Origin: Nocardiopsis sp. FR4
GTDB lineage: Bacteria > Actinomycetota > Actinomycetes > Streptosporangiales > Streptosporangiaceae
Length of the DNA: 64,000 nt
NCBI RefSeq assembly: GCF_009830945.1
Contig: NZ_VWVV01000024.1
Coordinates: 1-64,000 of the forward strand
Direction of reading: 5' to 3'
The position numbers and the translations under genes were made by a program. This document shows, piece after piece, positions 56,854-64,000 of the stretch. Within the stretch, counting starts at the first letter, position 1, and each line of letters starts with the position of its first letter. Under the pieces are notes generated by a model. That model was not told the DNA's origin. It was given only the letters and a program-made list of their open reading frames with translations, and searched no databases.

Positions 56854-58011
56854 TCACCCCTGCCCGGACCCGCCGTCCTCGTGCGGCCCCTCGCCGCCCG
56901 GCCCCTGGTTGAGGCGTCGGCTGGCCCGCTCGTTGAGCCCGGTGACCAGTTTGACCGCCCGGTTGGCCGCGCCCGTGTCCGCCCGGCTGCCGGGCCGCTC
57001 CCCCGCCCCGTCGGGCGCGTCGGGCAGCAGCCGGTCCATGACGCCCATGAGGTTCTGGACCAGGGAGGGGCTCAGGCCCCGGGCGGCGATGGCCGCCCGG
57101 GCGAGCGGGGTGAGCACCACGTGGCTGCGCCCGCGCGCGGCCCCCTCCACGATCCGGGAGGCCGCGCGCGGGGCGTTCACCGAGACCAGGGGCAGGCCCG
57201 CCCCCAAGGAGAACCAGGTGTACTCCCGCTCGGGGTCTCCCGAGAACACGGCGGCCTTGTGCGAGCCGGTGCGCATCAGGCCCGGTACGACGGTGGTGAC
57301 CCGCACGCCCCGCTCCGCCAGCTCTCCGCCCAGCCCCTCCGACAGGGCGACCTCGGCGAACTTGGCGCAGGAGTAGGGCAGCAGATGCGGCACGCTCAGG
57401 TAACCGCCGATGGAGGTGATGGTGACCAGGGACCCGCGGGTGCGCTCCAGCGGGCCGAGCGCGGCCCGCGAGATGCGCAGGGGAGCCCAGAACATCGTCT
57501 CCATGGCGTCGCGGAAGTGCTCCTCGGAGAGCACCTCCTGCGGTCCGACCTGGATGATCCCGGCGTTGTTGACGACGAAGTCCAGGCGGCCGAAGACCTC
57601 GGCGGCCTCCTCCACCAGGCTCGCGACCCGCTCCGGGTCGCGGATGTCGCACTCGATGCCGTGGGCGCGCACGCCCCGGGCCTCCAGGTCCGCCACCGCC
57701 CGGTCGAGTTCGTCCCGGTCACGCGCGCAGATCACCACCGAGGTGCCGCGCGAGCCGAATTCGCGGGCCATCTGCAGGCCCAGTCCGCGCGAGCCGCCGG
57801 TGATGAGCGCGACCCGGCCGGGCAGCCGGGTGGTCCGGGGCCGTCCGGCCAGCGCCGCGGCGCCCACGCCCGCGAGGGCTCCGGTCGCGGCCCAGGCCGC
57901 CGTCCCGCCGCGGCGGCGCCGGGGCGGGGGTTCGGGCTCGTCCCTGTTCCTCAGTCGCGACACCGCCCAGCCCGCGACGGCCAGGGCCAGGGATGTCTTG
58001 CCGCGCATCAC
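56854..58011 (-). CDS. Short-chain dehydrogenase/reductase with membrane-associated N-terminus
   Basis: A 385-residue SDR. The N-terminus has a hydrophobic segment (about 6-17) and a second one (about 39-56), then the Rossmann domain from about 65: TGGSRGLGLQ (NAD binding), NNAGI, catalytic Ser in TITSIGGY and the Y-x-x-x-K pair YSCAK. A 70-residue C-terminal extension is Pro/Arg-rich. It may act on lipid or polyketide substrates at the membrane. Start ATG 58011 (MMRGK). A stress sigma-type promoter at 58114-58138 precedes it. Confidence 0.9.
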   Translation of the reverse strand: MMRGKTSLALAVAGWAVSRLRNRDEPEPPPRRRRGGTAAWAATGALAGVGAAALAGRPRTTRLPGRVALITGGSRGLGLQMAREFGSRGTSVVICARDRDELDRAVADLEARGVRAHGIECDIRDPERVASLVEEAAEVFGRLDFVVNNAGIIQVGPQEVLSEEHFRDAMETMFWAPLRISRAALGPLERTRGSLVTITSIGGYLSVPHLLPYSCAKFAEVALSEGLGGELAERGVRVTTVVPGLMRTGSHKAAVFSGDPEREYTWFSLGAGLPLVSVNAPRAASRIVEGAARGRSHVVLTPLARAAIAARGLSPSLVQNLMGVMDRLLPDAPDGAGERPGSRADTGAANRAVKLVTGLNERASRRLNQGPGGEGPHEDGGSGQG

Positions 58012-58113
58012 CGGCCGCTCCGTCCGTCGTGTCCGCGGGTCAGGTGCGCGGTAGGTGCCACCGCCATGTCACTCCCTGTGCGTCGAACGTTCCAGGGGGA
58101 TGTGGGTGTACGG

Positions 58114-58138
58114 CTACCCGGGCGGCCCCGCCGGAAAC
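58114..58138 (-). promoter_or_regulatory. Stress sigma-type promoter of the SDR gene
   Basis: On the minus strand GTTT (58135-58138), a 15-bp spacer and GGGTAG (58114-58119), the same GGGTAGCCGTAC context as at 59159. It reads towards the SDR start at 58011. Confidence 0.6.
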
Positions 58139-58214
58139 GGCGCGTGCCCGCCCGGGCGCGTACCGGGTCCGCCCCCGGGTCGGCTCCCGTCCGGGCGCGC
58201 GGCCCCGGAGTCGC

Positions 58215-58622
58215 TCAGGCCCCGCTGCCGACGAGCTCGCGTACGTCGCGGGGCAGGGCCTGGCGGACCCTGTCCATGATCTCGCCGGTGGTGGCCTCGT
58301 CCAGGACCTCGAACACCGCGCGGGTGCTGTGCGAGGCCTGGGGCTCGTCGCTGTGCGCGCGCTGGGCCACCCGGCTGAGGAACTCCGGGGCGTCGAAGGC
58401 CTCGGCGCCCGGCCCCTGCTCGGTCTGGCGGGTCATCCGGCGCACGTTCTCCCCGATCCCCCGCGGCAGCTGGGCGGCCAGGTCGTCGCCGAGCCCGGGG
58501 TCGACCCGCTCGGCGAGGGTCTCCAGCGTCGCCCGGGTGGCCTCCTCGGCGGCGCCGCGGCTGTCCAGGCGGGCACGGGCCTGCACCTGCCCGATGAAGG
58601 CGTCGTGCCGCATGGTCCTCAT
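58215..58622 (-). CDS. DUF2267 family protein
   Basis: A 135-residue helical protein with the DUF2267 pattern: HDAFIGQVQARARL near the N-terminus, ATLETLAERVDPGLGDDLAAQLPRGI, and FLSRVAQRAHSDEPQASHSTRAVFEVLDEATTGEIMDRVRQALPRDVRELV. Members of this group are often linked to stress genes in actinobacteria, but their function is unknown. Start ATG 58622 or 58610 (either is compatible with the purine-rich leader GGAAGGGGATGAGG). Confidence 0.8.
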   Translation of the reverse strand: MRTMRHDAFIGQVQARARLDSRGAAEEATRATLETLAERVDPGLGDDLAAQLPRGIGENVRRMTRQTEQGPGAEAFDAPEFLSRVAQRAHSDEPQASHSTRAVFEVLDEATTGEIMDRVRQALPRDVRELVGSGA

Positions 58623-58749
58623 CCCCTTCCACTCACTCTGGCTCGGTCCCGCGGCACGCGCGGGACGGACCGGACGGTCCGCGGCGCGGGTGCGGGGTAC
58701 CGCTCGGATGGACGGCCCGGTCGGGACCGGGAGGCGGAGGCGCTCCGCC

Positions 58750-59106
58750 TCACTGGCCGCCGGGCTGGTAGTCGCCCTTGGGCTTGGCGGGCTGGTTGGG
58801 CACGCCGTGCGGCGGCGGGCTGGAGGCGGGGGCCGCGGTGTCGGTGCTCACCGGGGAGCCGCCGGTCGGCGGTCCGGGCCGCTCGGGTTGGAAGTCCTGG
58901 GAGCCCTCGGAGGGCTCCGCCCCCTGCTCCAGGTCGTGCAGCCGGTGGCGCAGCAGTTCCAGGACGTTGACGCGGTTGGCGTGGCTCTCCTCGTAACCGA
59001 TGAGCTGGCGCATCTGCTCGGCGTCGAGTGAGCGGACACGGTGCTGCAGCGTCCCGACCGGGAGTCCCTCGTATCCCTCGATCGGGGGTGTGGTCTCGTG
59101 GTGCAT
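58750..59106 (-). CDS. Conserved small protein of unknown function
   Basis: A 118-residue protein. The N-terminal half is a conserved helical module (YEGLPVGTLQHRVRSLDAEQMRQLIGYEESHANRVNVLELLRHRLHDLE) found in many actinobacterial small proteins. The C-terminal half is Pro/Gly/Ser-rich and disordered. ATG 59106 follows GGAGCG. It is headed by a stress sigma-type promoter and faces the transporter-lyase gene across a divergent gap. No function is known. Confidence 0.75.
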   Translation of the reverse strand: MHHETTPPIEGYEGLPVGTLQHRVRSLDAEQMRQLIGYEESHANRVNVLELLRHRLHDLEQGAEPSEGSQDFQPERPGPPTGGSPVSTDTAAPASSPPPHGVPNQPAKPKGDYQPGGQ

Positions 59107-59158
59107 CGACGTTCGCTCCCGTTCTGTCCTGTACGGAGTTGGGGGTGTAGGGGTACGG

Positions 59159-59184
59159 CTACCCGCCACTCCGGACGGGAAAAC
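59159..59184 (-). promoter_or_regulatory. Stress sigma-type promoter of the 59.1-kb small gene
   Basis: On the minus strand GTTT (59181-59184), a 16-bp spacer and GGGTAG (59159-59164), about 50 bases before the gene start at 59106. The remaining gap to 59435 is GC-rich with C-runs and shows no other signal. Confidence 0.65.
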
Positions 59185-59435
59185 GGCAGGTGGACGCCGG
59201 GGGACGGGTGTCCGCGCGGTCGCCGTTCCCGGCCGGGCGGGCGGGGGAGGCGACGCGGGGCCGTTGATCGGCGCGCCCCTCGGGAGTAACGTCGGCGCGT
59301 GGCCTGCCCCCCGTACGCCGCGCGTGCCGCTGTCAAGCGCGACGGCGCCCTCCCCTTCCCCCTCCCCCGCACAGCCCGGACCGCCGCCCCGTGCGCTGAC
59401 CGGGCCACCCTCCCCCTTCCCGACCGGACCCCGCC

Positions 59436-62300
59436 GTGACGGCGCCGCTGTCGCGTGCGCGGCTGCTGGGCTACGGGGTGGGGTCGGTGGGCACCGGCGT
59501 CTTCTCCGCCCTGCCCGGCCTGCTGCTCCTGTACTACCTGACCGACGTGCTCGGGGTCACCGCGGGCCTGGCCGGGCTGGTCCTGGTGCTGCCCAAGGTC
59601 TGGGACATGCTCGTCGACCCGGTCATCGGGGTGGTCAGCGACGCCGAGGCCGTGCGCACCGGCCGCCGGACGCGGCTCATGCTCTGCGGGGCTCTCTGCC
59701 TGCCGGTGCTGTTCGCCGCCGTGTTCGCGGTGCCCGCGCTGCCCCCCGTGTGGTCGGCGGTGTGGGCGGGGTGCGCGTTCGTGCTGGCGACCACGGCGTT
59801 CAACCTGTTCCAGGTGCCCTACGTCGCCCTGCCCGCGGAGATCAGTCCGCGCCGGGACCAGCGCGCGCGGGCCATGTCCTGGCGGGTGGTGTGCCTGACC
59901 CTGGGCGTCCTGGCCGCGGGCGGTCTGGCCCCGGCGCTCGTGGAGGCCGCCGGCGGGGGCCGTCCGGGCCACCTGGTGATGGGGGCGGTGATCGGGCTGG
60001 TGCTGGGCACGGCGATGACCGCCGCCACCCTGGGCACCCGGTGGATCTCCAGCCGCCCCGGGCCGGACACACTGGGCCCGCTGGCCGCCCTGCGCGCGGC
60101 ACGCGGCAACCGGGCGTTCTTCCGGCTGGTCGCCGCGTTCGCCCCGCAGGCGCTGGCGGTGGCGGTCATGCTGGCCGCCGCCCCCTACGTGGCCGCCCAC
60201 CTCCTGGGCGCCTACGGGCTGACCTCGGCCATGTTCGCGTGCGTGGTCGGCCCCAGTCTGCTGGCGGTGCCCCTCTGGGCGCGGGCGGCCCGCCGGTTCG
60301 GGACGGTGCGCTGCTACCTGGCGGCGACGGTCGCCATGACCGGCGCGGCCCTGCTGCTCCTGCCCGGGGTCCTGGTCGGCTCGGCCGCGCCCGTGCTCGC
60401 GGGGACCGCCCTGGTCGGCGCGGGTTACGCCGGGCTGCAGCTGCTGCCGCTGGCGCTGCTGCCCGAGACCGTGCGCGCCGACGCCGGGCGCAGCGGACAG
60501 GCCCAGGCGGGCACGTTCACCGGGATGTGGACCGGCCTGGAGACCGGCGCGATGGCGCTGGGGCCGGGGCTGTTCGCGGCCGTGCTGGAGCTGACCGCGT
60601 TCCGCCCCTCCACCGCCGCCGAGGCGGTCGCGCAGCCCGCGAGCGCACTGGCCGGCATCGGCGCGGGCTTCTGCGTGCTGCCCGCCGCGCTGTTCCTGGC
60701 GAGCCTGGTCCCGCTGCTGGCCCTGCGCCGCCTGCTCCCCGACCCGGAGGCCGGCTCCGCACCCGGCCCGGGCCCCTCGCCGTCCCACCCGCCGCCTCGC
60801 CGACCGGCCCCGGTGCGTCCAGCACCCCACACCACCCCGGAGACCACAGTGCTTCCTGAGTCCGGACGCTCCACCGAGGACCTGCTCGCCGAGCTCGCCC
60901 GCCTGAGGGAGGACGACCTGCCCCTGCGCGAGGGACGGGTCGCCGCCTACGTGTACGACCACGGCCGCCCCCGGGTGCGCGAGGCAGGGCACCGGGCCTA
61001 CATGGAGATGGTGGAGGTCAACGGACTCGACCCCACCGCCTTCCCCAGCACCGTCGCCCTGGAGCGGCGGGTGGTGGGCGCGGTCGCCTCCGTCCTGGGC
61101 GGCGACGGGACCACTCCGGGGATCTTCACCAGCGGCGGCACCGAGTCGATCATGCTGGCGGTCAAGGCCGCCCGCGACGCGCGTTCCGGCGGCGGCCCGG
61201 GCGGGAAGGCCGGCCGGGGGCGCGGCGAGGTGGTGCTGCCGGTGAGCGCGCACCCGGCGTTCCGCAAGGCCTGCCACTACCTGGGACTGGAAACGGTGAC
61301 CGTTCCGGTGGACCCCGACAGCCTGCGCGCGCTGCCCGACGCCGTCGCGGGGGCTCTGTCCCCCCGGACCGCGCTGGTGGTGGCCTCGGCCCCGTCCTAC
61401 CCCCACGGCGTGGTCGACCCCGTGGCCGGGATCGCCGCTCTGGCCGCCGAACGGGGCGTGCCCTGCCACGTGGACGCCTGCGTGGGCGGGTGGGTGCTGC
61501 CCTGGCTGGAACCGGGGCGGGTGCCCGCCTTCGACCTGTCGGTGCCCGGGGTCACCTCGCTCTCCTGCGACCTGCACAAGTACGGGTACGCGCCCAAGGG
61601 GGCCTCGGTGGTGCTGTTCGCCGACGAGGCGCTGCGCCGGGCCGCCTACTTCGCCAGCGCCGACTGGCCCGGGTACACGGTGGTCAACTCCACCGTGCAG
61701 AGCAGCAAGGGCGCCGGACCCCTGGCCGGGGCGTGGGCCACCCTGCACGCCCTGGGCGCCGAGGGTTACCGGGAGCTGGCCCGCGAGGCCATGGCCGCCG
61801 CGGACCGCCTCCGCGCGGGGGTGGCCGCGATCCCCGGGCTGCGGGTGCTGGGCGAGCCGGACGCGCCGCTGGTGGCGCTGGCCTCCGACGAGGTGGACGT
61901 GTTCGTGCTCGCCGACCGGGTGGCCGCCTCGGGCTGGTACCTGCAGCCGCAGCTGTCCTACGCGGGCCTGCCCGCCAACCTGCACCTGACCCTGACCGGG
62001 GTGTCGCTGGCCGGGGTCGAGGACCTGCTGCGGGTGCTGGCCGAGGCGGTCCCGGCGGTACGGGGGGCGCGCCCGCCGGTTCCGGAGGGGCTCGCCGAGG
62101 CGGTCGCCGGGCTGGACCTGTCCGCCCTGGACGACGCGGGGTTCGCCGCGCTGCTGGCCTCGGTGGGGGTGGCCCCGGGCGCGCCGGGCGGCTCGGGCAC
62201 GGCTGTGGTCAACACGGTCCTGGACGGTCTGGCGCCCGCCGAGCGCGAGGCGCTGTTGGTGCGCTTCCTGTCCGCGCTGTACTCTCCGCACGCCGGTTGA
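59436..62300 (+). CDS. Fused MFS transporter and sphingosine-1-phosphate lyase-like enzyme
   Basis: A single open frame of 954 residues. Residues 1 to about 445 are a twelve-helix transporter of the GPH/MelB type (LTDVLGVTAGLAGLVLVLPKVWDMLVDPVIGVVSD and FNLFQVPYVALPAE). A Pro-rich linker of about 30 residues follows. Residues from about 472 are a fold-type I PLP decarboxylase of the S1P lyase group: GIFTSGGTESIMLAVKAARD, HPAFRKACHYLG, HVDACVGG, and the PLP Lys K715 in CDLHKYGYAPKGASVVLF. A GTG at 60849 preceded by GGAG could start a free lyase from inside. S1P lyases cleave phosphosphingoid bases; the bacterial substrate is not known. Confidence 0.85.
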   Translation: MTAPLSRARLLGYGVGSVGTGVFSALPGLLLLYYLTDVLGVTAGLAGLVLVLPKVWDMLVDPVIGVVSDAEAVRTGRRTRLMLCGALCLPVLFAAVFAVPALPPVWSAVWAGCAFVLATTAFNLFQVPYVALPAEISPRRDQRARAMSWRVVCLTLGVLAAGGLAPALVEAAGGGRPGHLVMGAVIGLVLGTAMTAATLGTRWISSRPGPDTLGPLAALRAARGNRAFFRLVAAFAPQALAVAVMLAAAPYVAAHLLGAYGLTSAMFACVVGPSLLAVPLWARAARRFGTVRCYLAATVAMTGAALLLLPGVLVGSAAPVLAGTALVGAGYAGLQLLPLALLPETVRADAGRSGQAQAGTFTGMWTGLETGAMALGPGLFAAVLELTAFRPSTAAEAVAQPASALAGIGAGFCVLPAALFLASLVPLLALRRLLPDPEAGSAPGPGPSPSHPPPRRPAPVRPAPHTTPETTVLPESGRSTEDLLAELARLREDDLPLREGRVAAYVYDHGRPRVREAGHRAYMEMVEVNGLDPTAFPSTVALERRVVGAVASVLGGDGTTPGIFTSGGTESIMLAVKAARDARSGGGPGGKAGRGRGEVVLPVSAHPAFRKACHYLGLETVTVPVDPDSLRALPDAVAGALSPRTALVVASAPSYPHGVVDPVAGIAALAAERGVPCHVDACVGGWVLPWLEPGRVPAFDLSVPGVTSLSCDLHKYGYAPKGASVVLFADEALRRAAYFASADWPGYTVVNSTVQSSKGAGPLAGAWATLHALGAEGYRELAREAMAAADRLRAGVAAIPGLRVLGEPDAPLVALASDEVDVFVLADRVAASGWYLQPQLSYAGLPANLHLTLTGVSLAGVEDLLRVLAEAVPAVRGARPPVPEGLAEAVAGLDLSALDDAGFAALLASVGVAPGAPGGSGTAVVNTVLDGLAPAEREALLVRFLSALYSPHAG

Positions 62301-62361
62301 CCCCGCGGCAGCGCTCGAACCCGCGGGCACCGCGCACAGCCACCCGAGGAGAGAAGGACAC

Positions 62362-63357
62362 ATGACCTACGTCGCCGCCCCGACACGGTACGACACGATG
62401 CCCTACCGGCGGTGCGGCCGCAGCGGGCTGCGCCTGCCCGCGCTGTCCCTGGGCCTGTGGCACAACTTCGGCCACGACCGCGGCATCGAGGACCAGGGCG
62501 CGATCCTGCTGCGCGCGTTCGACCTGGGGGTGACCCACTTCGACCTGGCCAACAACTACGGCCCGCCGCCCGGGTCGGCCGAGGAGAACTTCGGCCGTGT
62601 GATGGCCCGCCACCTGCGCCCCTACCGCGACGAGATCGTGGTCTCCACCAAGGCCGGGTACCTGATGTGGCCCGGTCCCTACGGCGAGTGGGGCTCGCGC
62701 AAGTACCTGCTCTCCAGCCTGGACCGGAGCCTGGAGCGGATGGGGCTGGAGTACGTGGACGTCTTCTACCACCACCGCCCCGACCCGGACACCCCGCTGG
62801 AGGAGTCCATGGGCGCGCTGGACACGGCTGTGCGCCAGGGCAAGGCGCTGTACGCGGGCGTGTCCAACTACTCCCCCGAGCAGACCCGGCGGGCCGCCGA
62901 GATCCTGCGCGGCCTGGGCACGCCGATGCTCATCCACCAGCCCTCCTACTCCATGTTCAACCGGTGGGTGGAGGACGGCCTGCTCGACGTCCTGGACGAG
63001 GTGGGCGCCGGTTCCATCGCCTACTCGCCGCTGGCGCAGGGCCTGCTGACCGACCGCTACCTCAACGGGGTCCCGGAGGGGTCCCGGGCGGCGGGCAGCA
63101 GTCCGTTCCTGACCGCGGAGGGCATCACCGAGCGGGCGCTGGAGCGGGTGCGCGCCCTGGACGGCATCGCGCGGCGGCGCGGACAGTCGCTGGCCCAGAT
63201 GGCGCTGGCCTGGGTGCTGCGCGGCGGGCGGGTGACCTCGGCGGTGATCGGCGCGAGCAGCGTCGCGCAGCTGGAGGACAGCGTGGCGGCGGTCGGCGAC
63301 CTGGACTTCGACGCCGCGGAACTCGCCGAGATCGACGAGTACGCCCGCGCGGACTGA
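62362..63357 (+). CDS. Aldo-keto reductase, YghZ/L-glyceraldehyde-3-phosphate reductase type
   Basis: A 331-residue AKR of the AKR14/YghZ group. PYRRCGRSGLRLPALSLGLWHNFG, FDLANNYGPPPGSAEENFG and VVSTKAGYLMWPGPYGEWGSRKYLLSSLDRSLERMGLEYVDVFYHHRPD are diagnostic and carry the catalytic Asp, Tyr, Lys and His. AGVSNYSPEQ and the C-terminal cofactor motif follow. It is 61 bases after the fusion gene in the same direction, with GAGGAGAG upstream, so they are probably co-transcribed. It could reduce the aldehyde produced by the lyase. Confidence 0.93.
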   Translation: MTYVAAPTRYDTMPYRRCGRSGLRLPALSLGLWHNFGHDRGIEDQGAILLRAFDLGVTHFDLANNYGPPPGSAEENFGRVMARHLRPYRDEIVVSTKAGYLMWPGPYGEWGSRKYLLSSLDRSLERMGLEYVDVFYHHRPDPDTPLEESMGALDTAVRQGKALYAGVSNYSPEQTRRAAEILRGLGTPMLIHQPSYSMFNRWVEDGLLDVLDEVGAGSIAYSPLAQGLLTDRYLNGVPEGSRAAGSSPFLTAEGITERALERVRALDGIARRRGQSLAQMALAWVLRGGRVTSAVIGASSVAQLEDSVAAVGDLDFDAAELAEIDEYARAD

Positions 63358-63470
63358 CCGGCGGGACGGCGGCCCCGCTCCCGGGGGCCGCCACCTGCGC
63401 GGACGCCGCCATCCAGCCACCAATCACCGCTCTGACCAGCGCATCGGCCCTGTGAGACGAAACACGACCG

Positions 63471-63494
63471 GTTTGGCCCGGCGATCACGGGTAG
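63471..63494 (+). promoter_or_regulatory. Stress sigma-type promoter before the ATP-grasp gene
   Basis: GTTT (63471-63474), a 14-bp spacer and GGGTAG (63489-63494), 58 bases before the gene start at 63553. Confidence 0.6.
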
Positions 63495-63552
63495 TCGCAC
63501 CTGTACGCACCAGGACATCACAGTCCTATTACGGAAAGGCGGTGCAGACAGC

Positions 63553-64000
63553 GTGAAGAACGTGTTCGTGGTCGGCCTGGACGAGCACAACCTGCAGATC
63601 CTGCGCAGGACTCCGACCGGGCGCCACTGCGAGTTCCACCAACTCCTGACCCTGGACGAGCTCCAGCTGGGTGAGGTCGACATCAACGCCCTGCTGGACA
63701 AGGCCAACCGGATCCTGGACGACTTCGAGGGCAGCGTCGACGCGATCGTCGGCTACTGGGACTTCCCGGTGACCCTCTTCGTCCCCATCCTGTGCTCCAG
63801 CCGCGGCCTGCCCTCGGCCTCCCTGGAGTCGTTCGTCAAGTGCGAGCACAAGTACTGGAGCCGGCTGCTCCAGAGCGAGGTCATCGAGGAGCACCCCGCC
63901 TTCTCCCTCATCGACTTGGAAGACGACCCCCGCCCCCCCAAGAGCCCCGGCTACCCCATGTGGCTCAAGCCGGTGAAGTCGATGTCCTCCGAGCTCGCCT
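63553..64000 (+). CDS. ATP-grasp family ligase-like protein, 3'-truncated by window
   Basis: The first 149 residues of a longer gene. The N-terminal domain (VFVVGLDEHNLQILRRTPTGRHCEFHQLLTLDE) and the sequence KCEHKYWSRLLQSEVIEEHP, then PMWLKPVKSMSSELA with the ATP-binding Lys, fit the ATP-grasp superfamily of carboxylate-amine ligases. The GTG at 63553 has GGAAAGG 14 bases upstream, a somewhat long spacing. The product type cannot be fixed without the C-terminus. A stress sigma-type promoter precedes it. Confidence 0.65.
   Translation, partial: MKNVFVVGLDEHNLQILRRTPTGRHCEFHQLLTLDELQLGEVDINALLDKANRILDDFEGSVDAIVGYWDFPVTLFVPILCSSRGLPSASLESFVKCEHKYWSRLLQSEVIEEHPAFSLIDLEDDPRPPKSPGYPMWLKPVKSMSSELA

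Noticed and set aside
58848..62363. A very long open frame on the minus strand (over 1100 codons) opposite the transporter-lyase gene
   Set aside because: It is a GC-bias shadow: the composition is rich in Arg, Gly, Ala and His without motifs, and the plus-strand gene has clear family signatures. The same applies to the minus-strand frames opposite the NACHT gene (31829-34306) and the GH15 gene (23847-26081).
63553..64000. Start of a natural product gene cluster
   Set aside because: Only one partial ATP-grasp gene is visible, with no recognised peptide synthetase, polyketide or precursor gene.

Overview
This window is very GC-rich actinobacterial chromosome. GC is strongly biased to codon third positions, GTG starts are frequent, there is a RamB-type regulator divergent from isocitrate lyase, an F420-type luciferase-like oxidoreductase, a PucR-type regulator and a C-rich-loop small RNA of the 6C kind. 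A Nocardiopsis or other Nocardiopsaceae genome fits best, but this is an inference from gene content. No rRNA, tRNA, CRISPR array, prophage or complete insertion sequence was recognised. Apart from the NACHT gene and a few metabolic islands, most of the window looks like ordinary chromosome with many single-gene units, often convergent and separated by strong bidirectional terminators.

Layout. 1-11.5 kb: TetR regulator, a channel-like protein with an altered filter, acyl-CoA dehydrogenase, RamB-like regulator / aceA, a small acidic lipoprotein, CPBP protease, NimT-type exporter with its FadR-type regulator, RraA aldolase and a duplicated Lrp regulator. 11.8-16.7 kb: LytR-CpsA-Psr protein, a membrane protein, an M15-like peptidase, dodecin, then a dense regulatory island (17-bp tandem repeat, DosR box, promoter, 6C-like RNA with three CCCCC loops) and a small zinc-finger-like gene. 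16.7-20.2 kb: molybdenum cofactor genes mobA and moaA interleaved with rtcB. 20.5-30.9 kb: lipase, MocR/YczE pair, GH15 enzyme, two divergent Ser/Thr kinases and ung. 31-41.8 kb: NLR-like NACHT protein, sirtuin, sulfotransferase, TetR/EamA pair, RidA, aldo-keto reductase, PucR regulator and Dps. 42-44.3 kb: pectin de-esterification pair under LacI-type operators. 44.3-51.2 kb: sulfonate-type ABC importer, orphan MetQ, xylulokinase, aldo-keto reductase. 51.4-59.1 kb: ClpC-like ATPase with a ClgR-like box, secreted GH5 cellulase, a Pro-rich peptide, LLM oxidoreductase, SDR and two small conserved proteins. 59.4-64 kb: an unusual single ORF joining an MFS transporter to a sphingosine-1-phosphate-lyase-like enzyme, an aldo-keto reductase and the start of an ATP-grasp gene.

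Common themes. Five promoters of the general-stress sigma type (GTTT or GTTA, 14-16 bp, GGGTAG) precede dps, the clp gene, the SDR, the 59.1 kb small gene and the ATP-grasp gene, suggesting a local stress regulon. Plant polysaccharide use is represented by pectin esterases, a GH5 cellulase, xylulokinase and LacI-type operators. The most unusual items are the transporter-lyase fusion, the DosR-box/6C-like RNA island and the NACHT protein.
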